A DNA stretch of 46,677 bases. Origin: an uncultured Phascolarctobacterium sp. (GTDB lineage: Bacteria; Bacillota; Negativicutes; Acidaminococcales; Acidaminococcaceae). Each line of letters starts with the position of its first letter. The first letter of the stretch is position 1. The stretch lies in NCBI RefSeq assembly GCF_937920985.1, contig NZ_CALDXR010000009.1:1-46677 (forward strand), in the 5' to 3' direction. The translations under genes and the position numbers were made by a program. The notes under the pieces were generated by a model. It saw nothing but the letters and a program-made list of their open reading frames with translations, had not been told where the DNA came from and made no database searches. Shown piece by piece: positions 1 to 8,213 of this stretch.

Positions 1-25
1 GTGTTAAAATGAAAGGAGAGAAACC

Positions 26-886
26 ATGCAAGACCTGCTAACAAAATTTGCAAACTTGACTATTCAAAGTGACTTTATCTTCAAGAAGGTTATGTCGCGC
101 AAACGCATCTGCAAGCATCTGCTGGAAGAGCTGCTGCAGATTGAGATTGCGGACATCAACTACATTGAGGCAGAAAAAACTATCGATCCTAACTACACAA
201 GCCACGGTATCCGCCTGGATATCATCGTGGCAGACGATAAGAATACGCATTATAATCTGGAGATGCAGGTAAAGAACAACAAGAATCCCAATACGAACAC
301 TCACGTTCTGCCCAAACGCTCGCGCTATTATCAGGCGCTGCTTGATTTTGATTTGCTGCAGGCGGGACAGCCTTATGATTTGCTACCGCCGACCTATATC
401 ATCTTCATCTGTATTTTTGATTTCTTTGAAAAGGGGAACTATGTCTACACCTTTAAAAAGCGCTGTCTGGAAAATTTGGAGCTGGAGCTTCCTGATGAAG
501 CAACTACGATGCTTTTGAACACCAAAGGTACGCATGGCGAAATCTCTAAGGATCTTAAAAGCTTTTATGATTATGTAAACAATCACATTGTAACTACTGA
601 TTTCACTAAGCAGATTGATGATGAAATCAGTTACTTGAAACTCGATACGAAAGTGAGGCGAGAATATATGCTTATGGAAGCTCGTTTGTTAGACGAACGG
701 CGTGAGGGCATTGCTGAAGGCGAAGCTATAGGCATGGCCAAAGGCGAAGCTATGGGCATTACTAATGCCAACACTGCTACTGCTAAACGTATGCTGGCTA
801 AGGGCTGCTATTCTCTGCAAGTTATTGCGGAGCTGACTTCTCTCTCAATTGAACAGGTTGAAGCTTTGAAGGCTGAACAGGCTTGA
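26..886 (+). CDS. Rpn family PD-(D/E)XK nuclease / putative transposase
   Basis: A 286-residue protein of the Rpn (recombination-promoting nuclease, PDDEXK) family. The nuclease core is visible: D65 in RLDIIV, then E79 and Q81 in YNLEMQVK, followed by KRSRYYQA near residues 97-103, a block typical of the family. The C-terminus (about 235-286) has the usual low-complexity GEAIGMAKGEA stretch and a short helical end. A clear ribosome site (GAAAGGAG) lies about 7 bases before the ATG. Family members cut DNA and promote RecA-independent recombination. Some are mobile, and recent work ties related proteins to phage defence. It stands alone, with a strong hairpin just downstream. The product call is secure; the biological role is not. 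Confidence 0.88.
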   Translation: MQDLLTKFANLTIQSDFIFKKVMSRKRICKHLLEELLQIEIADINYIEAEKTIDPNYTSHGIRLDIIVADDKNTHYNLEMQVKNNKNPNTNTHVLPKRSRYYQALLDFDLLQAGQPYDLLPPTYIIFICIFDFFEKGNYVYTFKKRCLENLELELPDEATTMLLNTKGTHGEISKDLKSFYDYVNNHIVTTDFTKQIDDEISYLKLDTKVRREYMLMEARLLDERREGIAEGEAIGMAKGEAMGITNANTATAKRMLAKGCYSLQVIAELTSLSIEQVEALKAEQA

Positions 887-907
887 TAGGCTCACGCAGC
901 CACAATT

Positions 908-942
908 AAAGGCGTTCTACCGCAGTCAGGTAGAACGCCTTT
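908..942 (+). terminator. Hairpin terminator after the Rpn gene
   Basis: The arms AAAGGCGTTCTACC and GGTAGAACGCCTTT pair perfectly around a 7-base loop. The A and T tails allow termination on either strand. Nearly the same hairpin recurs at 1940-1972, so it is also a small repeated unit. Confidence 0.85.
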
Positions 943-956
943 ACTTTAATGTGCTC

Positions 957-1037
957 TTATACAATCAATTTGGACGCCATCTCACGCACCTCTGCTTCCG
1001 AAAGTTTGGAGTGGCGGACGGTGTATTTGTGTTGCAT
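957..1037 (-). CDS. Possible 26-residue small protein
   Basis: A short minus-strand frame, ATG at 1037 to TAA at 957, gives a 26-residue basic and charged peptide beginning MQHKYTVRHSKL. A GGAG lies 9 bases before the ATG. I do not recognise it. It could be a small gene or the end of a decayed one. Only the ribosome site and the charged composition support it. Confidence 0.25.
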   Translation of the reverse strand: MQHKYTVRHSKLSEAEVREMASKLIV

Positions 1038-1181
1038 GACGCTCTACTCCACATGCAGGAAACACCCACGGTAAATGCTGCGCTAATTTTGTGATAACTT
1101 TAATTTTGTTTGCAAATGCGTTTTCATATATTAAATATAGATGCTGTAATGCACATAATATAGGCTGATTTACAAAAAGGC

Positions 1182-1210
1182 TTGTCAAATTCTGTTCGAT
1201 GTGTTATAGT
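1182..1210 (+). promoter_or_regulatory. Strong sigma-A-type promoter upstream of the CRISPR array
   Basis: TTGTCA (1182-1187), 17 bases, then TATAGT (1205-1210), with a TG two bases before the -10. Transcription would start near 1217 and run toward the repeats, whose first copy begins at 1400. Confidence 0.7.
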
Positions 1211-1399
1211 AAATTTATCACAGGAGACAAACGGTTTGCCAAAATGCTGTAAGGCTTGCGCCAGGCGCGTTTTGCTTTTGGCGGAGGCGTAAAAGTACCG
1301 CTCTTGTGAGCAATTTTGCTGTTTTTGCTATGAACAGTTTTTTGATTTTCCATTGTAGGGTTTTAAGCCCGCTCTGTGAGCCGTGTGCGAGCCACAGGG
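1211..1399 (+). other. CRISPR leader / possible small RNA
   Basis: This gene-free stretch lies between a strong promoter and the first CRISPR repeat. It has GC-rich dyads (around 1255-1285 and 1368-1396). A weak terminator-like unit is also present: CTGTT at 1319-1323, AACAG at 1333-1337, then six T. A separate RNA of about 130 nt starting near 1217 is therefore possible. I looked for an anti-repeat that would mark a tracrRNA and found no convincing one. Leader function is inferred from position. Confidence 0.35.
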
Positions 1400-1860
1400 G
1401 TTGTAGGCCTGATTACCGCTTGCGGTTTTGTAACTTGAGTACATCGCCAAACCCGCTAGTAGTTTCCGGGTTGAAGGCCTGATTACCGCTTGCGGTTTTG
1501 TAACAAATCCGCCGAAACACCAGAAAGTGCCAGCATACCAGCTGAAAGGCCTGATTACCGCTTGCGGTTTTGTAACACGAATGCCGTCAATTACCTTAGA
1601 GGTAATAAGCGTTGAAGGCCAGATTACCGCTTGCGGTTTTGTAACAATTCGATGAATTCTGCTTTGAATTTGAAGTCGTAAATTGTTGAAGGCCAGATTA
1701 CCGCTTGCGGTTTTGTAACCCCCACTGCAGAATTAGCCCATTGCTAAATTTAACAGTTGAAGGCCGGATTACCGCTTGCGGTTTTGTTGCTTAAATTCTT
1801 CGCCCAGCTCCACGCCGAGCATCTTGTTAGAGGCCTGATTACCGCTTGCGGTATTGTACA
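1400..1860 (+). CRISPR. Orphan CRISPR array: seven 35-bp repeats, six spacers
   Basis: Repeats start at 1400, 1470, 1542, 1611, 1685, 1756 and 1826 (35 bp each). Spacers are 35, 37, 34, 39, 36 and 35 bp and all differ. The repeat starts GTTGAAGGCC and ends TTTTGTAAC, with a small internal dyad ACCGC-TT-GCGGT. Repeats are imperfect: base 11 is T, A or G in different copies, the third copy differs in its first bases, and the last two have altered 3' ends. Decay toward 1860, plus a promoter on the left and a terminator on the right, places the leader on the left and transcription on the plus strand. No cas gene lies in the window, so the type cannot be assigned. Confidence 0.85.
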
Positions 1861-1862
1861 AA

Positions 1863-1904
1863 AAAAGACCTGGAGTCCCTATTCTTGCGGACCTCAGGTC
1901 TTTT
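1863..1904 (+). terminator. Terminator at the end of the CRISPR array
   Basis: AAAAGACCTGGAGTCC pairs with GGACCTCAGGTCTTTT (two mismatched positions) and ends in a T run. It starts three bases after the last repeat, which fits the end of the precursor transcript. Confidence 0.75.
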
Positions 1905-1939
1905 CGTTTGCGTAAAATTATATTGAATTAGATAAAATT

Positions 1940-1972
1940 AAGGCGTTCTACCGCAGTCGGGTAGAACGCCTT
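1940..1972 (-). terminator. Terminator of the restriction operon
   Basis: AAGGCGTTCTACC and GGTAGAACGCCTT pair around a short loop, about 35 bases after the helicase stop on the minus strand. It is almost identical to the hairpin at 908-942. Confidence 0.75.
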
Positions 1973-2007
1973 GAATGTTTAATTGCTTATTTACTTTTAC
2001 GAGTGCG

Positions 2008-5000
2008 CTATTTTACTCTGTCCCCCAGCTTTTCATTAACCAGCTTTTGCAGCTCGCCACGTTCTGCATACGGCAGCGTATCTTCGCAGAAGAAGTTGCG
2101 ACGGCTGATGTTCTTGGCCTCTTCGTCAAAGCCAAAGATATATGACATCGTGATATCATAGATAATCTGCGTCGGTGCAAAGCCAAACACCTGACATTCC
2201 AGAATGTGCTTAACGCGTTCTTTATCATCCGGAATAATGGACTTCAACACCTTGTTGCGATACAACCGTTTGACTATCTCCGTAATATACAGGCCTGATT
2301 TCATGTAGAAATCAACAAAGGTTTTATCAGGAGATTCAAAGATATGCGGTTCTGTTTCCACCAGCTGGTCTACCATCATCTGCACAACCTTTTTGGGCGT
2401 AAAGATTTGGTTTGTTTTCTGCGGCGGGATATAGTCAAAGATATCTTCTTCGCTGGTTTCGGCAAAGTAATCTGCTAACTCGCGCTTTTTGTTTAAGAAT
2501 TCCTGCACAGAGCTGTCAAAAACATCTTCAGCAAAAACGCCGCCGGGGAATTTTTTCTTTTCGCCAGTTTCTTCGTCGATATATTCAAAGCCATCGCGCA
2601 GCATTTTGAATTCATCAATGGTAACACTGGTTACGTCTTTAAAAACTTCTTCTTTCGGATAGGTTTCAAAGTTTTTCAAGACGAGTTTATCATCGCCGTA
2701 AGCCATGATAAAGCTGGGAATTGTACGTGCAAAGCCACGCAGCCTGTCCCTGATATCGCCCTCAAAACTACGCATTTTCTTTTCTTCTTTTTTGGTTTCC
2801 TGCTCCTCGACAACCTTTTGCGCACTTTCGACTATTACTTCCTGTGTACGCTTTTCCATGGTTTCGTTAAACTCCCGCGTAGCCTGCTGCACCTTTTCTG
2901 CATGTTCTTCCTGTACCTGAATTTTTTCGGCTTCGGTCGTTGCTTTGGCAAGCTCATGCTGCAAATCAGCTTCCAATATCTTCTTTTTATCGGCAAATTC
3001 TTCAGCTACACGCTTCAATGCTTCCTCCGCTTGCTTTTGTACCTTTTCTTCTATGCGCTTGCTTTCTGCCTTGGTCAGGCCATAATCGCTTTGCGCTTGT
3101 TCACCATAGATACCATCATGCAAAGTTTCGGCAATTTTCTGCGCCAAGCCTACCGCCATTGCTTCTTCCGGTTTAGTGTCATCGCCAACTTCCTTATACG
3201 GCTCCAACGGTTTTACAGGCACTTCTTCATAAATTTTTTCACCGAATATGGCATTGGTTTGCTTGACTACAGTTTCCTGCGGTATTTCAATATTACCATT
3301 TTCGTCAACCGGAACTTCCTGCAATTCTTCATGGTCAAGTTTTTCTTTGCGGCTTCCCTGCTCTTTGACAGGTTCCATTTTGTTCAGAATCTCGACTACT
3401 TCTTTTGGCGCGTTAAAAACAACGCCAATGTTACTAAAGAGCATATTACTCATAAAGCCACGGCGGATTACTTCTTCGGTTTTGATTTTCAGCGGAATGG
3501 TCAACACCTTGGCTGCGTCCACCTGCTCCATTTTACCGTCCTGGTCTTCAGCAAAAACGGCAAAGAAGTTCAGCAGACGTTTGATGTTTGCTTCACGCTC
3601 ACTCTTTGTACCACCGCCTCCGGAGGTTCCGGAATAAAGACTGTTGGCAAATTCGTCAAAAATCATCAGTGTGCGTTCCGGCGCAAAGTCAAAGATATAA
3701 GCGTTTTCTTTTTGGTAGAGCTTGCCGTCCTTTTCAAATTTAAAGGGGTTCTGCGCTCTGAAGGCAGCCTGAATATATTCCGCAGGGCTTTTCATGTTGC
3801 TGAGCATGAAAACCGCTGTCCATTCGGGAATGGTGACGCCTGTTGTAAGCTGGCCTACGCTTAAGGTGATAGTTTTGTCGTGGTTTTTGATAGCTTCACG
3901 CACCTTGTCAAAGCTGCGCTTGCTTTTGCTTGCGTCTTCTTCTTCAAGTCTGCCGTCGCCTGCAGCCAGCACTATTTCATAGTTTTCAAATATAGGGTGC
4001 TCTTTGAGCATTTTGGCGAGTGCTTTGGCACTGTCAACACGTTCCAAAAGCCAGAAGGTATGTGCCAGTTCCTTCCGCAGTTCCGGTGTAGAAAAGGGGA
4101 ATTTTTCCTGCTCTACAAGGGCGTCCAAGAATTTTTTTACTTCGTTTTTATGGATGAACTGACCACGTTCGTTAGTCTTAAAAAATTCGTTTAAATCAAA
4201 GGTAAATTCTGTTTTGTCATCGTCAGAAAGGTCGATACCGCGATTTACCTTGTCAATGGCAATCTGCGACATCTGATAGGTGTACATATTCATGCGCGGC
4301 ATGCAGGCATAGGGATTGAGTGTTTCTTCCTGCCAATTATCCTTTGCTTCCTGCTCGTCGCTGAAGGTCCAGTTAAAAATCTGCTCTTGGGCAAATTTTC
4401 CCATAGCTACCGCTTTGAACGGTGTACCCGAAAGGTGCAGGGTAAATTTGCGGTTGATTTTGTCAAAGGCTTTATCTGTTTTATGGGTATCTACACCCTC
4501 ATGCGCTTCGTCGATGATGAGCAAATCCCAGTTATTTTCGGCAACCCATCTTAGTTTATCTATAGTACCGCCAAAGTAAACAGAGCCTTTTAAATCCTGC
4601 AGGCTCAAAAAAGCTACCATGCGTAGCTCTTGGTTTTTATCTTCAGCCTCAATTTGTGCGTCCAAAAATTGCTCTCGTGTGAGCGTTGCTCTTTCTTTGA
4701 GGGAATCGGTGGTGCTGACGAAACGGTAATCTGTTTGCCAGGCGATGAATTTTTCAAAGTCGTCAAACCAGGAATTGGCGATTGCCGGACGATTGGTGAC
4801 GATGAGCACCATGCGTGCGTCCATTTTGCGCATGAAGTCATAGCTTGTCAGTGTTTTGCCAAAGCGCGGTTTGGCGTTCCACAAAAATTCTGCTTTTTCC
4901 CTTTCGCCGCTCTGCAGGCATTTTTGGTAGTAGACGTATGTTGCATCTACTGCCTGCTGCTGTTCTTTGCGCAGGATGTAGGTCATTTTATTTTTAGCCT

Positions 5001-5364
5001 GTACATGCGCGTAGCTACGGGCAGCAAACTTCCACAGCAGCTGCTGCGATTTGGGGCCGTCGATTTTGAACCATTCGGTAGTAGGCTTACGCTCGATGTG
5101 TGCAAAGCGTTCCAAGTAGTCATGGAAGCTGTGGTCATTGAAATATTCGCCGCTGCCATCCGTATAGCGTGCTTCCTGCTGCCATTCAATGTTAAAGCGC
5201 ACGTCTGCGGTTTTGGTCTGCTGTTCGATACGCTTTCTTACGGAATCCTGCTCGGTGTAGCCTATCTTTGTCCAGCCGTCGTGAGAGGCTATTTCCGGAG
5301 TGGTATAGGCGTAAATTTTTGGGACTATGTTTGCGTAGGGGTTGATGTTGATTTGCATAGCCAT
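2008..5364 (-). CDS. SF2 helicase / restriction protein with GIY-YIG-like N-terminus and methylase-like C-terminus
   Basis: An 1118-residue multidomain protein. Residues 16-37 (KIYAYT, then KIGYT) look like a GIY-YIG-type nuclease domain. An SF2 helicase core follows: Walker A KPRFGKT (165-171), DEAH (285-288), SGTPF (312-316) and the late motif QAAFRAQNP. A long Glu/Lys-rich stretch at roughly 750-880 should be coiled coil. The last 134 residues look like part of an N6-adenine methylase: motif X FTPKKVVQMM near 988 and a degenerate motif I, DFYMKSG, near 1018. The ATG abuts the stop of the methylase gene upstream, so the two are probably translationally coupled. It probably acts as the cutting and translocating subunit. 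Specificity cannot be read from sequence. Confidence 0.82.
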   Translation of the reverse strand: MAMQININPYANIVPKIYAYTTPEIASHDGWTKIGYTEQDSVRKRIEQQTKTADVRFNIEWQQEARYTDGSGEYFNDHSFHDYLERFAHIERKPTTEWFKIDGPKSQQLLWKFAARSYAHVQAKNKMTYILRKEQQQAVDATYVYYQKCLQSGEREKAEFLWNAKPRFGKTLTSYDFMRKMDARMVLIVTNRPAIANSWFDDFEKFIAWQTDYRFVSTTDSLKERATLTREQFLDAQIEAEDKNQELRMVAFLSLQDLKGSVYFGGTIDKLRWVAENNWDLLIIDEAHEGVDTHKTDKAFDKINRKFTLHLSGTPFKAVAMGKFAQEQIFNWTFSDEQEAKDNWQEETLNPYACMPRMNMYTYQMSQIAIDKVNRGIDLSDDDKTEFTFDLNEFFKTNERGQFIHKNEVKKFLDALVEQEKFPFSTPELRKELAHTFWLLERVDSAKALAKMLKEHPIFENYEIVLAAGDGRLEEEDASKSKRSFDKVREAIKNHDKTITLSVGQLTTGVTIPEWTAVFMLSNMKSPAEYIQAAFRAQNPFKFEKDGKLYQKENAYIFDFAPERTLMIFDEFANSLYSGTSGGGGTKSEREANIKRLLNFFAVFAEDQDGKMEQVDAAKVLTIPLKIKTEEVIRRGFMSNMLFSNIGVVFNAPKEVVEILNKMEPVKEQGSRKEKLDHEELQEVPVDENGNIEIPQETVVKQTNAIFGEKIYEEVPVKPLEPYKEVGDDTKPEEAMAVGLAQKIAETLHDGIYGEQAQSDYGLTKAESKRIEEKVQKQAEEALKRVAEEFADKKKILEADLQHELAKATTEAEKIQVQEEHAEKVQQATREFNETMEKRTQEVIVESAQKVVEEQETKKEEKKMRSFEGDIRDRLRGFARTIPSFIMAYGDDKLVLKNFETYPKEEVFKDVTSVTIDEFKMLRDGFEYIDEETGEKKKFPGGVFAEDVFDSSVQEFLNKKRELADYFAETSEEDIFDYIPPQKTNQIFTPKKVVQMMVDQLVETEPHIFESPDKTFVDFYMKSGLYITEIVKRLYRNKVLKSIIPDDKERVKHILECQVFGFAPTQIIYDITMSYIFGFDEEAKNISRRNFFCEDTLPYAERGELQKLVNEKLGDRVK

Positions 5365-7485
5365 TTACGCCATCTCCTTTACATGAGTTTCGATAAAGTT
5401 TATTTCAGCGTCAGACAAACCATACTTCTTGTAAAGTTGCAGGTCTATTTCGTGAATGGATTTTGACCAGTCAATGTCGGAAGCAGGGGTGAAGTCTTGG
5501 AGGGGAACGTAAGCCCAAGTTGGTTTTGCATTATTCTGTGTTACTTTTAATATCCCTAACATTGTTCTTGCAAACTTAGATTTTATATATTTTAAAACAG
5601 CATTAGCCTCACGAATATTATAAGTTGCACCTATTCCAATATATGTTTCAGTAAAACCAACCATAGCATCACAAACTGCTGGGTTACTCAAAGTTTCCCC
5701 GAACGTTCCACTACCATTTGCTTTAGGAACAACAACTTTATATTTATCAAGATTGTCATTGTCTTTTACATAACAACTTCGAATCCATTTACAAAAACGT
5801 CTGCTTTTAATATTTCCATATATTTGAATGTAATCGTAGCCATCTTCAGGCCTTACATCTAAAAATAATTCAGGCATTCTTTCAAACGCACTCGGAGCAA
5901 TTCTCGCATCAGCAGTTTTTTTCATAGAATCAGGACATTCTTCATAAGCTAAATCTGAATATCTATAAAGTCCACGATTTGTTATAATTTCTGTCAAACT
6001 TGCTTCTTTTTTTCCTTCAACCTTAACTCTAATGCTATTCAGTTCAGGATAGACAGTAAAAGTTTTTATTGCTCCAAAATCTTTATTTCTATCGCGATAT
6101 GTAATTACTACGCCACCTTTAATATCAGTACTTGGAAATATAAGGTTACTTTTAGGTTCGTAGAACATAACCTTAAAGTGAGGATCATTTAGCATTTCTT
6201 CATTCCAGTTTTTCGGAGTATATCCTGCATTAAACAAAAATCTTGCAGGTGTAATAAGCTCTACTTTATCAGCAATTGCAAATGCTGCCTTATAAAAATA
6301 ATGATACAATGGCGTATCACTTTCATTATCTCCTTTTGAATTTTGCTGATACGGCGGATTACCAATCACCACATCAAACTTAAAATCCTTACTCATAACA
6401 CCCTCGCTCCCTTCACCGTCCAGCATATCCTTAAACAATAAAACCTTGCCTGTAGACCAATTCTTAAGCTTGCAATAAACACCATTATGCAGCTCAATAT
6501 TATCCTTCAAACAGCCTTGGCACTTTTGGCGCTCGTCCTCATCCACATCGCAAGGGCTCACGCTGCGCTTTAAGGTGCGGGCGCTGAAGTCCTTTGCTAA
6601 AAACAGGTTAGGCGTTACCGCCTGCCGTTCTTTTTTATAGTCATGGCAGCTATTGGGCACAACTGCCTTCAAGCCATCCATCTGCCAAATATTCCACGAA
6701 ATTATTTCCGCAAAATGCTCCAGCATTTCCATGTCCAAAGCATCGCCAAACTTGGCAGCGTAATAATCGGCAACAGTAAAAAGCAAATTTTCCCTTGCCA
6801 GCAAAATATTGTCACCGGCCCACTCAAAGCCATAAGTACTGCGCACCGCCAGTGTTGCCAGCTCCAGCCAACGCTTTTTGGCTCTATCCCTGTCCTTAAG
6901 GTTACGGGTGCGCTCGTTAATCACACGCAGTTTTCTGTCCAGCAAGCCAATACGTTTTGCCAAAGGCACTATTTCGCCCGTCATGGTATCGTAACGGCTG
7001 GCAAGATACGGCGCTTCACCGCAGGTAATTTCCAAGCGCTTGCTGGCAATATATGCAATCCAGCCATCTGCACCCTTTTCACTTGGAAAAGCAATTTTGC
7101 CCTCAGTCGCCTGCCAGTCAGTCCCATTTTCGGTATTAAAGACGTTTTCACGTCCAAACCAAGCATTATCCGCAAGATTATTCTGCTTGTTGCAAATCCA
7201 TAAAGGGGTGAACACTTCTGCCATGTTGCGGGTGCGTGCTCCCTGCTCTTCCTTGCTTTTAAGGGCACGCGGTTTAATCAAATTGCCACGAGCACCGGTA
7301 ATCGCCGGTAAGGTAATTTCATCATCCGCTGCAAAGCCAATGCCAAGATCCTTGTAATCGTCTGTCGCCCAAAGAATGTTCTTTCCTGTGCTGCGGTCTT
7401 TAAGCAGGATAAGCAATATATTTTTGTCTAATTCTGCTAAAGCTGTTTCCTGCACATCAGCAGACGCTTGTTTTTCTTCGCACAT
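5365..7485 (-). CDS. Eco57I-like N6-adenine DNA methyltransferase
   Basis: A 706-residue adenine methylase. Motif X is VFTPLWICN (91-99), a motif-I equivalent is TCGEAPY (154-160), followed by GDNILLARENLL (224-235). The catalytic motif is NPPY (376-379) in FDVVIGNPPYQ. Four cysteines (312, 322, 325, 338) between the cofactor part and NPPY could bind zinc. The remainder (about 400-706) is probably target recognition. It is the first gene of a two-gene operon with the helicase and should protect host DNA. A good GGAGG lies 7 bases before the ATG. From about 5,490 to 6,400 the DNA is more AT-rich than its surroundings, suggesting an exchanged recognition region. Confidence 0.88.
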   Translation of the reverse strand: MCEEKQASADVQETALAELDKNILLILLKDRSTGKNILWATDDYKDLGIGFAADDEITLPAITGARGNLIKPRALKSKEEQGARTRNMAEVFTPLWICNKQNNLADNAWFGRENVFNTENGTDWQATEGKIAFPSEKGADGWIAYIASKRLEITCGEAPYLASRYDTMTGEIVPLAKRIGLLDRKLRVINERTRNLKDRDRAKKRWLELATLAVRSTYGFEWAGDNILLARENLLFTVADYYAAKFGDALDMEMLEHFAEIISWNIWQMDGLKAVVPNSCHDYKKERQAVTPNLFLAKDFSARTLKRSVSPCDVDEDERQKCQGCLKDNIELHNGVYCKLKNWSTGKVLLFKDMLDGEGSEGVMSKDFKFDVVIGNPPYQQNSKGDNESDTPLYHYFYKAAFAIADKVELITPARFLFNAGYTPKNWNEEMLNDPHFKVMFYEPKSNLIFPSTDIKGGVVITYRDRNKDFGAIKTFTVYPELNSIRVKVEGKKEASLTEIITNRGLYRYSDLAYEECPDSMKKTADARIAPSAFERMPELFLDVRPEDGYDYIQIYGNIKSRRFCKWIRSCYVKDNDNLDKYKVVVPKANGSGTFGETLSNPAVCDAMVGFTETYIGIGATYNIREANAVLKYIKSKFARTMLGILKVTQNNAKPTWAYVPLQDFTPASDIDWSKSIHEIDLQLYKKYGLSDAEINFIETHVKEMA

Positions 7486-7660
7486 AAAAAACCTCCAAGG
7501 CTGAGAAATTTTGCATCAAAATTCCCCAGCCCCGGAGGTTGGAAAGTTTATTTTAACTACCACCCGAAAAATGTCCCCGGGGGGGGAGTTGAATGTCTAT
7601 TATTTAATTTTAGCACAAAAAAATTAAAGCGTCACGCATTTTCAGTTAATTCTTGCCAAA

Positions 7661-7674
7661 CTTGTTCTAACAAG
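7661..7674. promoter_or_regulatory. Small palindrome between the XRE gene and the methylase
   Basis: CTTGTT-CT-AACAAG is a perfect dyad in the 202-base gap separating the regulator from the restriction operon. The gap also holds a run of eight or more G near 7580 and AT-rich DNA. The dyad could be an operator or the stem of a weak terminator. I see no clear -35/-10 pair. Confidence 0.3.
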
Positions 7675-7687
7675 CCAACTTTTCCCC

Positions 7688-7993
7688 TCAATCCTCCCCC
7701 TTCCTGCTCCACTTCCTCTGCGTCACTCTCGCCAGCTCCTGCAGCAAATACTCCGGTCGCACCTCAAAAATAGCAGCTATCTTAAAAAAATTCTCTATGC
7801 TCAAAGGCATTCTGCTGTTTTCAATCCTGCTTAAGGTTATACGAGATATCCCCAGCAGCTTCGCCAAATCCTCCTGCTTAATCCCTAACGCCGTGCGATG
7901 TGATCCTAACAATACCCCCAGCTCTAACAGGTCCCGTGAAAAATCCAAATCCTCCATCTCGGCGTGATTTACAACTCTGCGTCTTTTTCTCAT
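7688..7993 (-). CDS. XRE-family HTH regulator
   Basis: A 101-residue protein with a Cro/CI-type helix-turn-helix at about 27-81: SHRTALGIKQEDLAKLLGIS, then RITLSRIENSRMPLS. AGGTG lies 5 bases before the ATG. It sits between the restriction operon (same strand) and the divergent sigma gene. Small XRE proteins beside restriction genes often act as controller proteins. Here the nearest clear palindrome (8061-8076) lies on the sigma-factor side, so it may repress itself and the sigma gene instead. Both roles are inference. Confidence 0.85.
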   Translation of the reverse strand: MRKRRRVVNHAEMEDLDFSRDLLELGVLLGSHRTALGIKQEDLAKLLGISRITLSRIENSRMPLSIENFFKIAAIFEVRPEYLLQELARVTQRKWSRKGED

Positions 7994-8060
7994 TCTGTCA
8001 CCTCAAAATATCACTATTTTGCTAACAGATTATTACAAAAAGGCTGGTCAAAACGTATTT

Positions 8061-8076
8061 GTATCACATTTGATAC
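8061..8076. promoter_or_regulatory. Perfect 16-bp palindrome, probable operator
   Basis: GTATCA-CATT-TGATAC lies in the divergent gap between the XRE gene and the sigma gene, about 30 bases upstream of the extended -10 that serves the sigma gene. It is the best candidate binding site for the XRE protein. Confidence 0.55.
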
Positions 8077-8101
8077 ATGTAAGAACATTATCAATTTTCT
8101 G

Positions 8102-8110
8102 TGTTATAAT
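8102..8110 (+). promoter_or_regulatory. Extended -10 promoter of the sigma gene
   Basis: TG-T-TATAAT (TATAAT at 8105-8110) has no good -35 at the normal distance. A 20-bp block upstream (8033-8052) matches the block carrying the -35 of the CRISPR promoter with one mismatch, suggesting a shared origin. Confidence 0.5.
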
Positions 8111-8213
8111 AACCCCATCAAGCTTGATGTAGTACAGTACAGAATTCTGTCATACGCGGCATTGCGACCGCCACGGAAAGGAACTGGAAAAAATAACCAA
8201 ACAAAAATGTGAA

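Noticed and set aside
1211..1399. tracrRNA anti-repeat near the CRISPR array
   Set aside because: Only short partial matches to the reverse complement of the repeat were found, not a continuous anti-repeat.
2818..3864. 348-residue open frame opposite the helicase gene
   Set aside because: It lies wholly antisense to a gene with clear helicase motifs, and its product is a shadow rich in Phe and Leu with no known domain.
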